A stretch of 10,190 bases of DNA, taken from the NCBI GenBank assembly GCA_016285615.1, contig JAEERB010000085.1, positions 1 through 10,190 on the forward strand, written 5' to 3'. Source of the DNA: Bacteroidales bacterium (GTDB taxonomy: Bacteria > Bacteroidota > Bacteroidia > Bacteroidales > WCHB1-69). Shown piece after piece: positions 1 to 7,470 of this stretch. The notes beneath the pieces were generated by a model. The model did no database searches. It worked only from the letters and a program-made list of their open reading frames with translations, and had not been told where the DNA came from. Position 1 is the stretch's first letter; the number at the start of each line of letters is the position of its first letter. Made by a program: the position numbers and the translations under genes.

Positions 1-1
1 G

Positions 2-604
2 ATAGATGAGACCGACTTCATGGGCGTGGATGCCGTCCTGTCGGTGACACCTTATTATAACCGCCCGTCGCAAGAGGGTCTGTATGAGCACTATAAGCTG
101 ATTTCAGAACACTCGCCGCGTCCCGTTATCCTCTATAATGTCTGCTCGCGTACTTCTTGCAATATCGAAGCCGAAACGACACTCCGCATCGCCGCAGATT
201 GTCCCAATGTCATCGGTATCAAGGAGGCTTCGGGCCGCATGGGTCAGATTATGAAAGTGGCCAAGCATGCACCGGAGAACTTCTTTGTGACTTCGGGCGA
301 TGATTCGCTGACGTTGCCACTGATTGCCGCTGGCGTGGATGGCGTTATCTCTGTTGTGGCTAATGCGTTCCCGAAAGCTATGTCGGAAATGGTTAGCTCG
401 GCTCTCAACGGCGATTTCTCTGCAGCCCTGAAGCGTCACCTCGACCTGTTGGACCTGACACAGATGTGCTTCAAGGAAGGTAACCCCGCCGGTATTAAGG
501 CCTACTTGGCACTGCAAGGCAAGATTGATTACAATTTGCGACTCCCTCTGACCCCCATCTCCAACGATTTGATGCATCAGATGGAAAAGGCCCTCAAAAA
601 ATAG
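2..604 (+). CDS. dapA: 4-hydroxy-tetrahydrodipicolinate synthase (5'-truncated)
   Basis: DapA condenses pyruvate with aspartate semialdehyde, the first committed step to diaminopimelate and lysine, in the cytoplasm. The frame is open from base 2, so the true start lies left of the window; by comparison with the usual ~290-300 aa, roughly 95 residues are missing. Counting from the Met at position 20, residues 10-25 match the YYNRPSQEGLY segment (aromatic pair Tyr12/Tyr13). Tyr39 in LYNV is the proton-relay tyrosine and Arg44 in SRT binds the substrate carboxylate. Lys68 in GIKEAS is the Schiff-base lysine, and GVISVVAN (from Gly108) is the usual late barrel strand. The C-terminus, with RLPLTPI, aligns with well-studied DapA proteins. 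One small oddity is Cys42 where many homologues have Pro (NVPSRT). The next gene starts 4 nt after the stop, so they may share a transcript, although the functions are unrelated. Confidence 0.97.
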   Translation: MDETDFMGVDAVLSVTPYYNRPSQEGLYEHYKLISEHSPRPVILYNVCSRTSCNIEAETTLRIAADCPNVIGIKEASGRMGQIMKVAKHAPENFFVTSGDDSLTLPLIAAGVDGVISVVANAFPKAMSEMVSSALNGDFSAALKRHLDLLDLTQMCFKEGNPAGIKAYLALQGKIDYNLRLPLTPISNDLMHQMEKALKK

Positions 605-608
605 CGTC

Positions 609-2300
609 ATGTTCCGCGTTTGGTGTTTGGGTGTGCTGCTGTTGCTGGGCAGTGCGGTGCTGGCGCAAAATGAGGCGTGGAAAACGCTCCCCGAAAAATA
701 TGTTGATGTCACCGTTTCCTCGCGTGAAGGCGTGCGTGGACTGGGTGAGACTTTTATCATCGACAAGGTGACCTACGATTCTGTGGCACAGCATTATAAT
801 GTGCGCCTCTGGCTGCCATCGTCACAGTTTGACCAGTTCCTGGCGGCAGGAATCCCTTATACGGAAGAGAGTGCTACCAAAGGTTTTTCTGATGTGGCCA
901 TGGCCTGGTCGTATGAGGAGATGGCCGATTGGAACCGCTATCCCACTTACGAAACTTACCTGGCTATGATGGACACCTTTGCCCATCGTTACCCAAACCT
1001 TTGCACTATTGATACTCTATTGGCGGAAACGCCTGACCACCATATAATTATGGCGGCACATATTGCGCTGGCCGACACGTCGAAGGTCTCTAAGCCCTCG
1101 TTTTTCTATTCTTCCACCATCCATGGCGATGAGCCGTCGGGTTTTGTGATGATGTTGCATCTGATTGATTACATCTTAACGCATTATCCTACAGATAATA
1201 TGGTGAAACAGATAGTGGAAAATGTGAACCTCTGGATTTGCCCGTTGGAAAATCCCGATGGCACCTACCATTACAGCAACGACACTTTGGGCCCGTCGCC
1301 CATCTCCACGCGCGCTAATTTCACGGGGCGCGACCTGAACCGCATCTATCCGTGGATAGGACAGGAGAATGTGACATTGCCGCCCGAAGCTGCTGCCATG
1401 GTGCGCTTTTTCGAGCAGCACAAGCCGACCATGTCGGCCGTGATGCATGGCGGTGCCGAGGTGTTCAACTATCCGTGGGACTCGTGGACTTCTCGCGAGC
1501 GTCAGCATGCCGACCGCAACTGGTGGCTCTATGTGGGCCGTATGTTCGCTTCGCTCTGTCAGCAGAATAGCCCTGTCGGCTATTTTGAGGACGAGCAGTA
1601 TGGTGTTACCGCTGGCGGCGACTGGTATGTCATCCGCCGTGGCAGACAGGATTATATGAACTATTTTCAGCATTGTCGCGAGGTGACCATTGAGATTTCG
1701 GAAGATAAAGTACCGGCAAGCGATTGCCTTCCCGACCTGTGGTCGTATTGCAGTTCTTCGTTGTTAAGTCTTATTCTCGAATCGACGTACGGCATCCAAG
1801 GGCGCGTGACCGATGCGGTGACGGGCGAGCCTCTCGTGGCGCAGGTGACAGTTCAATCCCATGATGATGAGGCGTCTGTCGTATTGTCTGATGAAACAGG
1901 CGGTTACCATCGCCCCATAGAAAAAGGATCTTTCAAAGTACTCTTTTCCGTTGAAGGTTATCGGAGCCAAACCGTTGATGTGACTGTTCAAAACGGGCAA
2001 GCGAGTGTGGTTAATGTGGCTTTAGAGCCTTTGGCACAAGCCGTGGATGATTTCTCTCGCTCATTGGATTGCATTGTGTATCCTAATCCTGCGCACCATT
2101 CATTTACCATCGCCATTTCAAATCCAATATCGCCATCTCTTGTTGGCCGACTAATCGACCAGCAGGGGCACGTGTTGAAGAGTTGGCACATGAATGCGTC
2201 GGAACAGATGGTGGATGTGAGCGATATCCCTTCGGGATTGTATTATATCGAACTCAGCAACGATATAAATCGCTCTGTATTAAAGCTTGTAAAATACTAG
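609..2300 (+). CDS. Secreted M14-family zinc carboxypeptidase with regulatory-like domain and T9SS sorting domain
   Basis: This is a predicted exported metallocarboxypeptidase that removes C-terminal residues from peptides. Residues 1-19 form a signal peptide (hydrophobic core, cut near VLA|Q). An M14 domain follows at about 110-390: zinc ligands His172 and Glu175 in HGDE and His280 in MHGG, NPDG at 215-218, and Arg241/Arg245 in GRDLNR for substrate binding. Later come GVTAGGDWY, RQDYMNY and the catalytic Glu362 in TIEIS. The layout NYPWD, then GDWY, then QDYMNY, then TIEIS, then DKVP is that of the N/E (M14B) regulatory carboxypeptidases, and the transthyretin-like carboxypeptidase regulatory domain at about 394-475 fits that subfamily. 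Residues ~488-563 form a type A T9SS C-terminal domain (YPNP, GLYYIEL, closing KLVKY), implying passage through the outer membrane and surface attachment or release. Preference for C-terminal Lys/Arg is inferred from Asp291 and Gln347 only. All catalytic residues are present and the frame is intact. Confidence 0.93.
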   Translation: MFRVWCLGVLLLLGSAVLAQNEAWKTLPEKYVDVTVSSREGVRGLGETFIIDKVTYDSVAQHYNVRLWLPSSQFDQFLAAGIPYTEESATKGFSDVAMAWSYEEMADWNRYPTYETYLAMMDTFAHRYPNLCTIDTLLAETPDHHIIMAAHIALADTSKVSKPSFFYSSTIHGDEPSGFVMMLHLIDYILTHYPTDNMVKQIVENVNLWICPLENPDGTYHYSNDTLGPSPISTRANFTGRDLNRIYPWIGQENVTLPPEAAAMVRFFEQHKPTMSAVMHGGAEVFNYPWDSWTSRERQHADRNWWLYVGRMFASLCQQNSPVGYFEDEQYGVTAGGDWYVIRRGRQDYMNYFQHCREVTIEISEDKVPASDCLPDLWSYCSSSLLSLILESTYGIQGRVTDAVTGEPLVAQVTVQSHDDEASVVLSDETGGYHRPIEKGSFKVLFSVEGYRSQTVDVTVQNGQASVVNVALEPLAQAVDDFSRSLDCIVYPNPAHHSFTIAISNPISPSLVGRLIDQQGHVLKSWHMNASEQMVDVSDIPSGLYYIELSNDINRSVLKLVKY

Positions 2301-2314
2301 AAAATAGGGAATTG

Positions 2315-3037
2315 CTAAAATTCAACAGGCTCGTCGTAATCCACCAAAATCACCTTGATGTTTTTCTCTTTGGCTAATTTTTTGTCAAAAGCCATATTCT
2401 CTGGCGTTTTGTCGCAAGGCGTATGCCAATAGTAGATGTTCTCGTTGGGGAACGATTCGGTGAGCAGTGGATGCAGCACATATTCGCAGCTTAGGCCGTT
2501 GGGGTGCAGTTCTTGGATATGCTGTTCGGTGAGTTGGCGCCAGTAGGCGGTGTCTTTGTTGTCCCACCAGTAAAGGTTATCCACCCACAGCAGCACGGGC
2601 AGCCCTTTGGCTTTGACAGTTTTCAGCGCTTCGTGTGACGGATTCTCCACCAACACTTGGTCGGTGATATGGTATGGCTGGGTCACATTGAGGATGAGAT
2701 TGCTGATAGCTTCCGCATTGGTCGTGTCCAAGTTCTTGACATCGAGCCAAAAATGGTTGGACGCCGGGTTGTCCAACGCCGCCATCCACTGGCTGAAAGT
2801 AAGCCCTTTGAGGGTGTCATAGAATTCGTGGCCGACAAACAATTCGTTTTGGTAGGAGGAATAGACCAAATCCAACTCCATGCCTTTGAACAACTGTTTC
2901 CTCTGTTGGGCAACCTCTATGCTGTTGGCTTTGTGTGCCCAGAATTTACTGGAATAGTATTGGTTATACCAGTGGCTTCCTGCTATGAGCATTAGGATGC
3001 CGATTAAGGTCAGCCAATCAGTCTTCTGCAGGTGCAT
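2315..3037 (-). CDS. Membrane-anchored GDPD-like protein, resembling FAM151/menorin (DUF2181)
   Basis: A 240-aa protein if it starts at the ATG at 3037. An in-frame ATG at 3082 would give 255 aa but would overlap gyrA by 65 nt; the 3037 start overlaps by 20 nt, has GAAGAAA just upstream, and places a hydrophobic segment at residues ~7-21, so I prefer it. That segment is a probable N-terminal membrane anchor or uncleaved signal. The rest reads like a phosphodiesterase TIM barrel: WAHKANS (His35), MELD (Glu54, Asp56), FVGHE (His70), FWLDVKNL (Asp99, Lys101), VLVENPS (Glu131) and a closing ILVDYDEP. HxANS followed by ExD and a later His-acid pair is the pattern I recall for FAM151/menorin proteins, which sit in the GDPD/PLC-like superfamily. 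The substrate is unknown. The gene lies directly downstream of gyrA on the same strand, so co-transcription is likely, and it converges with the carboxypeptidase gene. That it is a gene is fairly sure; the family is a recognition from motifs. Confidence 0.78.
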   Translation of the reverse strand: MHLQKTDWLTLIGILMLIAGSHWYNQYYSSKFWAHKANSIEVAQQRKQLFKGMELDLVYSSYQNELFVGHEFYDTLKGLTFSQWMAALDNPASNHFWLDVKNLDTTNAEAISNLILNVTQPYHITDQVLVENPSHEALKTVKAKGLPVLLWVDNLYWWDNKDTAYWRQLTEQHIQELHPNGLSCEYVLHPLLTESFPNENIYYWHTPCDKTPENMAFDKKLAKEKNIKVILVDYDEPVEF

Positions 3038-5570
3038 TTTCTTCAGTTTCGGCAGGTTCTTCAGGAAGTGCGTTTTCTGCATTCATCTCTTCGCCTTCTT
3101 CGGGTTCGTCATCTTCACGCGGCACTTTGGTCACGGCGGCGATGATGTCGCCTTCCTTCAGGTTGATAAGTTTCACACCTTGGGTGGCGCGGCCGAGAAT
3201 ACGGAGCGAGTCGACATGCAGACGGATGGCGATGCCCGAGCGATTGATAATCATCAGGTCGTCTTCGTCGGTAACATTCTGGATGGTAATCAGTTTGCCA
3301 GTCTTGTCGGTGATGTTCAGTGTCTTCACGCCCTTACCGCCACGGTTGGTCACGCGGTAATCTTCGAGCAGCGAGCGTTTGCCGAAGCCCGTTTCCGAAA
3401 CGACGAGGATGTTGTATTCAGGATTGTCAACGCAAATCATGCCAACGACGGTGTCGTCCTTGTCAGCCAATTCAATACCTTTCACGCCGGAAGCGTTTCT
3501 TCCCATCGGGCGGACGGTGCGCTCATTGAAGCGGATGGTCTTGCCCGAGTTGAGGGCCATCATGATTTCCGATTCGCCGTTGGTGAGGCGGGCGTACTTC
3601 AGTTGGTCGCCCTCGCGGATAGAGATGGCGATGATACCGTTGGCACGCGGACGTGAGTACGGCTCGAGCGAAGTCTTCTTGATGATACCATTGGCGGTAC
3701 ACAGTACCACATAGTGATTGTTGATATAGTCGGCCTCGTTCAGGTTCTTGACGTTGATGACTGCTCTTACCGAGTCGTCGGACTCGATGTTGATGAGGTT
3801 CTGCAGGGCGCGACCCTTGTAAGCCTTAGGACCTTCGGGAACCTCGAATGCACGGAGCCAGTAGCACTTGCCCTTTTCAGTGAAGAAGAGCAGGTAGTTG
3901 TAGTTGGTGGCCATGTAGAGGTGTTCGATAAAGTCCTCGTCGCGCGAGTTGCCGCCCTTCGATCCCTTGCCGCCGCGGTGTTGTGCGCGGTATTCGGTCA
4001 GTGCGGTACGCTTGATGTAGCCGAGGTGCGAGATGGTGATGACCACTTCGTCGTCGGAGTAGTTGTCCTCGATGCGGAACTCGGCAGCATCGTACTTGAT
4101 ATGTGAGCGGCGTTCGTCGCCGAAACGTTTTTTCACGTCAGCCAACTCGTCTTTGATAATCTGCATACGCAGACCTTCGTTGGCCAATACCTCGTGCAGG
4201 TATTTGATTCTCTCCATCAACTCGTCGTACTCTTTCTGCAGTTTTTCTCTTTCGAGTCCTACCAGCTGACGAAGACGCATCTCAACGATAGCACGGGCTT
4301 GTATTTCGGTGAAGTCCCATTTTGTTATCAAACCCTGAATAGCCTCTTCGGTAGTCTTGGAAGCTCTGATGAGGTTGATAATATCGTCGATGATGTCTTG
4401 TGCTTTCAGCAAGCCTTCGAGGATGTGGGCGCGTTCTTCGGCTTTCTTCAACTCAAAGCGGGCGCGACGGATAACCACCTCGTGGCGATGTTTAACAAAT
4501 TCTACAATAAGGTCTTTCAGACTCAGCGTGACAGGGCGTCCGTTGACCAGAGCCACGTTGTTGACGCTGAAGGATGATTGCAGGGAGGTGTACTGGTACA
4601 GTTTGTTCAGCACCACATTTGCCACGGCATCTTTCTTGATATCGTAGATGATGCGGGTGCCGTTCTTCTGGCTCGAGAGGTTCTCAATGTTGGAGATGCC
4701 TTCAATCTTGCCCTCTTTCACCAGTTCCACGGTTCTCTTGATCATCTCTGACGGGTTGACGAGGTAGGGCAGGGTGCTCACCACGATGCGTGAGTGGCCG
4801 TTGTGTTCTTCCACTTCGGCGTCGCCACGCATGACGATGCGGCCACGGCCAGTCTCGAGTGCTTCACGTACGCCGCTGTATCCGTAAATGGTACAGCCGG
4901 AGGGGAAGTCGGGTCCCTTGATGTAGTGGGCCAACTCGTCAATGGTGATGTCGTTGTTGTCGATATAGGCGCAGATGCCGTCGCACACCTCGCCGAGGTT
5001 GTGCGGAGCCATGTTGGTGGCCATGCCGACGGCAATACCGGAGGAACCGTTAATCAGCAATGATGGGATCTTGGAGGGAAGCACGGTGGGCTCCTTCAGC
5101 GACTCGTCGAAGTTGGGCGTGAAGTCCACAGTGTCTTTTTCGATATCCACCATCATCTCCTCGGCAATTTTGCGCATACGGGCTTCGGTGTAACGCATGG
5201 CGGCGGCGCCGTCACCATCTACCGAGCCGAAGTTGCCCTGGCCGTCCACAAAGGGATAACGCAGCGACCAGTCCTGTGCCATACGGACCATAGAGTCGTA
5301 AACGGCCGTGTCGCCGTGCGGGTGGTACTTACCGAGCACCTCGCCGACGATTCTGGCGGATTTCTTGGTGGGCTTGTTCGATACAATGCCCATATCCCAC
5401 ATGGCGTATAATATTCTTCTGTGAACAGGCTTCAAACCATCGCGTACATCAGGCAACGCACGCTGTACGATAACCGACATCGAATAGTCGATGTAGGCAT
5501 CTTTCATCTGTTTTTCAATATCAACTTGGACGATTCTTTCACCTTCAATGTTTTTTTCTTCTTCTGCCAT
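3018..5570 (-). CDS. gyrA: DNA gyrase subunit A
   Basis: An 850-aa breakage-reunion subunit of the GyrA2B2 type II topoisomerase, which introduces negative supercoils. The N-terminal catalytic core shows [17 protein letters not shown] (36-52), the quinolone region [10 protein letters not shown] (83-92) and the DNA-linking Tyr127 in [10 protein letters not shown] long coiled arm with the C-gate follows at about 360-490. The C-terminal beta-pinwheel begins near 500 and contains the GyrA box at 530-536 as QHRGGKG, plus a later NRGGKG at 742-747. The presence of this box separates it from ParC. The last ~32 residues are a strongly acidic tail, as in many gyrases. Thr88 stands where E. coli has Ser83, and Asp92 matches Asp87. 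The box has His where the canonical motif QRRGGKG has Arg. Start and length fit the family (E. coli 875 aa). The gene is transcribed leftward from the 203-nt divergent gap and overlaps the next gene at its 3' end. Confidence 0.98.
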   Translation of the reverse strand: MAEEEKNIEGERIVQVDIEKQMKDAYIDYSMSVIVQRALPDVRDGLKPVHRRILYAMWDMGIVSNKPTKKSARIVGEVLGKYHPHGDTAVYDSMVRMAQDWSLRYPFVDGQGNFGSVDGDGAAAMRYTEARMRKIAEEMMVDIEKDTVDFTPNFDESLKEPTVLPSKIPSLLINGSSGIAVGMATNMAPHNLGEVCDGICAYIDNNDITIDELAHYIKGPDFPSGCTIYGYSGVREALETGRGRIVMRGDAEVEEHNGHSRIVVSTLPYLVNPSEMIKRTVELVKEGKIEGISNIENLSSQKNGTRIIYDIKKDAVANVVLNKLYQYTSLQSSFSVNNVALVNGRPVTLSLKDLIVEFVKHRHEVVIRRARFELKKAEERAHILEGLLKAQDIIDDIINLIRASKTTEEAIQGLITKWDFTEIQARAIVEMRLRQLVGLEREKLQKEYDELMERIKYLHEVLANEGLRMQIIKDELADVKKRFGDERRSHIKYDAAEFRIEDNYSDDEVVITISHLGYIKRTALTEYRAQHRGGKGSKGGNSRDEDFIEHLYMATNYNYLLFFTEKGKCYWLRAFEVPEGPKAYKGRALQNLINIESDDSVRAVINVKNLNEADYINNHYVVLCTANGIIKKTSLEPYSRPRANGIIAISIREGDQLKYARLTNGESEIMMALNSGKTIRFNERTVRPMGRNASGVKGIELADKDDTVVGMICVDNPEYNILVVSETGFGKRSLLEDYRVTNRGGKGVKTLNITDKTGKLITIQNVTDEDDLMIINRSGIAIRLHVDSLRILGRATQGVKLINLKEGDIIAAVTKVPREDDEPEEGEEMNAENALPEEPAETEENAPAED

Positions 5571-5717
5571 AGTTTTTCTGTTTTCTTCTATCTCGTAAAA
5601 GGTTAATAATTAGCGGTTTGTGATTGTTTGTAATCGGTTACGAAAATACGAAAAAAATCAATAGGTTTTGCATGAAAAAATCATTTTTTTTAAAAGATTT
5701 CGTTGCGCCAAATTTTG

Positions 5718-5725
5718 TATTTTTG
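5718..5725 (+). promoter_or_regulatory. Bacteroidota-type -7 element upstream of the nucleotidyltransferase gene
   Basis: The octamer TATTTTTG is a perfect match to TAnnTTTG, the -7 element used by the Bacteroidota primary sigma factor. It lies 48 nt before the ATG at 5774, leaving a leader of roughly 40 nt. Upstream is AT-rich with T-runs (5684-5691 and 5698-5700) but no exact TTTG at the usual -33 spacing. The divergent gap also contains TATTTTCG on the minus strand (5641-5648), one base off consensus and a weak candidate for the gyrA promoter, and an imperfect 10-nt direct repeat, TTTGTGATTG/TTTGTAATCG, at 5617-5636. I see no terminator or riboswitch fold in the gap. Confidence 0.55.
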
Positions 5726-5773
5726 CCTTCACTTTGTAGCTAAAAGCGAATACTAATTGTAAATTATATTTGT

Positions 5774-6652
5774 ATGAAACCAACTTTGCTAATTTTGGCT
5801 GCCGGCATGGGTAGCCGTTATGGCGGTTTGAAGCAGCTGGACCAGCTGGGACCGCATGGTGAGACGATTATGGATTACTCGGTGAATGACGCCATGGCTG
5901 CCGGTTTCGGCAAAGTGGTGTTCGTCATCCGCAAACACATGGAGGAGGACTTCAAGAGGTACATCCTCTCAAAATACGAACATAAAATTGCAGTGGATTA
6001 TGTGTTTCAGGAATTAGATATGCTGCCCGATGGCATAACCCTCAATCCCGATAGAGTGAAACCCTACGGCACAGGACATGCTGTGCTGGTGGCTAAAGAT
6101 GCTATCAAAGAGCCTTTTGCCGTTATCAATGCCGACGACTTTTACGGTCGCGATGCCTTTATGACGATGGGCAGATTCTTGATGAAAGAAGAGAATATGG
6201 CGTCCCATCACTACGCCATGGTGGGCTACCAGCTCAATAAGACATTGTCGGAGTTTGGCACGGTGTCGCGCGGCATCTGCGAGACCAACGACCGCCACGA
6301 GTTGACCGCCATCACTGAGATGACCAAGATACGCCGCTATGACGATGGCATTAAAAATGTGGCCGATAATGGCGAGGTGACACTGCTGGGTGAGACGACG
6401 CCCGTATCGATGAACTTCTGGGGCTTTATGCCCAACATTTTCAATCTGATGGAGAAGATGTTTGTCGATTTTATGAAGGAAAATAATGATAATCCTAAGT
6501 CGGAGTTTTTTATCCCTTTGGTAGTCAATTATTTAATATCGTCAAAAACGGCAACTATCCAAGTGCTGGAGAGCGATGCCGAGTGGTTCGGGGTAACCTA
6601 TCAAGAGGACCGTCCTTCGGTGGTGGAGAAGTTGAAGAGTGTGAAGTATTAA
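5774..6652 (+). CDS. Nucleotidyltransferase (sugar-phosphate nucleotidylyltransferase type)
   Basis: A 292-aa GT-A fold NTP transferase that couples a nucleoside triphosphate to a phosphorylated substrate, releasing pyrophosphate; cytoplasmic. The signature loop is LAAGMGSRYGGLKQ (8-21), with Arg15 and Lys20 as the expected phosphate-binding residues. YGTGHAVL (98-105) matches the base-recognition segment seen in GalU/RmlA-like enzymes. NADDFYG (119-125) supplies the metal-binding Asp pair. A later stretch near 209-220 (TTPVSMNFWGF) fits the sugar-binding half of such folds. There is no C-terminal left-handed helix or acyltransferase domain, so it is a stand-alone transferase. Neither sequence nor neighbours (divergent gyrA, downstream truA) identify the sugar or alcohol phosphate; an NDP-sugar for surface glycans is only an inference. 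The start follows a good Bacteroidota promoter and has no clear Shine-Dalgarno site. Confidence 0.9.
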   Translation: MKPTLLILAAGMGSRYGGLKQLDQLGPHGETIMDYSVNDAMAAGFGKVVFVIRKHMEEDFKRYILSKYEHKIAVDYVFQELDMLPDGITLNPDRVKPYGTGHAVLVAKDAIKEPFAVINADDFYGRDAFMTMGRFLMKEENMASHHYAMVGYQLNKTLSEFGTVSRGICETNDRHELTAITEMTKIRRYDDGIKNVADNGEVTLLGETTPVSMNFWGFMPNIFNLMEKMFVDFMKENNDNPKSEFFIPLVVNYLISSKTATIQVLESDAEWFGVTYQEDRPSVVEKLKSVKY

Positions 6653-6660
6653 GATGTTAA

Positions 6661-6694
6661 GTTGAAGTGAGAAGTGAGTAGTGAGAAGTGAAGA
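6661..6694 (+). repeat. Heptamer tandem repeat (GTGAGAA-type) between two genes
   Basis: After the nucleotidyltransferase stop the 68-nt gap to truA carries four 7-nt units in register: GTGAGAA (6667-6673), GTGAGTA (6674-6680), GTGAGAA (6681-6687) and GTGAAGA (6688-6694), preceded by a partial unit, GTTGAA (6661-6666). The plus strand is almost all purines plus T. No hairpin forms. It looks like a degenerate simple repeat with no known role. Confidence 0.8.
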
Positions 6695-6720
6695 GGTTAG
6701 GTTATTAAAAATATTAAGAA

Positions 6721-7458
6721 ATGGCGCGGTATTGCATGCAGCTTTCCTATAACGGAGCTCCTTTCTTCGGTTGGCAGATACAGCCCGAGCAGCCCAGCGT
6801 GCAGGAGACGCTGGAGACGGCATTGTCGCTGCTGCTCAAGGAGAAAGTGGCGGTGACGGGTTGCGGGCGTACCGACACGGGGGTGCATGCACGCGAGTAT
6901 TTTGCTCATTTTGACAGCGATACAGCGCTTTCGGAAGCCGATTGCGCACAACTGTGCTTCCGTCTGAATAGTTTTCTGCCCAAGGAGATTGCCATACAAC
7001 GCATCTATGTCGTGGCTGACGATTTTCATGCCCGCTACGACGCGACAAGTCGCACTTACCGCTATTATGTCAATGTGAAAAAAGATCCGTTTGTTACCGA
7101 CCGTAGCTATTATGTGGGGGTGCCTTTGGATGTGGCGAAGATGAATGAGGCGGCCGCCTTGCTGCTGGGTGTGCATGATTTTACCAGCTTTTCGAAAGTG
7201 CATACGCAGGTCAACAATTTCATTTGCGAAGTGACCGAGGCAGAGTGGCGTTGTGAGGGCAGCCAGCTGATATTTACAATTTCTGCTAACCGCTTTTTGC
7301 GCAACATGGTACGCGCAGTGGTGGGCACGTTGCTCGATGTGGGACGCGGCAAGCTGACAGTGGAGCAGTTTGTGGAAATACTGGAGAAGAAAGACCGCCG
7401 TTGCGCTGGCACATCGGTACCGGCTCATGCACTATTTTTGGAAAATGTGCGTTATTAG
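6721..7458 (+). CDS. truA: tRNA pseudouridine(38-40) synthase TruA
   Basis: TruA isomerises uridines 38, 39 and 40 in the anticodon stem-loop of many tRNAs. The 245-aa protein begins with the family's RYCMQLSYNGAPFFGWQ segment. It has GCGRTDTGVHA (48-57) with the catalytic Asp52, FHARYDATSRTYRYY (102-116) with the conserved Arg105, and RFLRNMVRAVVGTLL (191-205), a core motif of TruA. It ends with PAHALFLENVRY, a typical C-terminus. The length is slightly shorter than E. coli TruA (270 aa) but complete. The ATG at 6721 is well placed: it starts a few residues before the first conserved strand. The lipoprotein gene begins 12 nt after the stop, so the two are probably on one transcript, although nothing links their functions. 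Confidence 0.98.
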   Translation: MARYCMQLSYNGAPFFGWQIQPEQPSVQETLETALSLLLKEKVAVTGCGRTDTGVHAREYFAHFDSDTALSEADCAQLCFRLNSFLPKEIAIQRIYVVADDFHARYDATSRTYRYYVNVKKDPFVTDRSYYVGVPLDVAKMNEAAALLLGVHDFTSFSKVHTQVNNFICEVTEAEWRCEGSQLIFTISANRFLRNMVRAVVGTLLDVGRGKLTVEQFVEILEKKDRRCAGTSVPAHALFLENVRY

Positions 7459-7470
7459 TCTGATTGTTAT

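Noticed and set aside
3018..3082. Longer start at 3082 for the gene downstream of gyrA
   Set aside because: It would extend the overlap with the acidic tail of GyrA to 65 nt, and the added residues are Lys-rich with no conserved feature. The 3037 start gives a neat membrane anchor and a better upstream sequence, though the longer form cannot be excluded.
2985..3656. Plus-strand open frames opposite gyrA, such as 2985-3656 and 3714-4106
   Set aside because: They lie inside the conserved GyrA C-terminal domain on the other strand and show no domain or start signal of their own.
5676..5700. A-run/T-run inverted repeat in the divergent gap as a terminator
   Set aside because: The stem is made only of A-T pairs with no GC core, and it lies between two divergently transcribed gene starts where no transcript should end. 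It is better read as AT-rich promoter DNA.
5571..5773. Riboswitch or small RNA in the divergent gap
   Set aside because: No conserved riboswitch core or GC-containing stem could be found by reading either strand; the gap is accounted for by promoter-like AT-rich DNA.
6697..7428. A 243-codon minus-strand frame opposite truA
   Set aside because: TruA is certain from its catalytic motif; the antisense frame has no family features and follows from codon bias.
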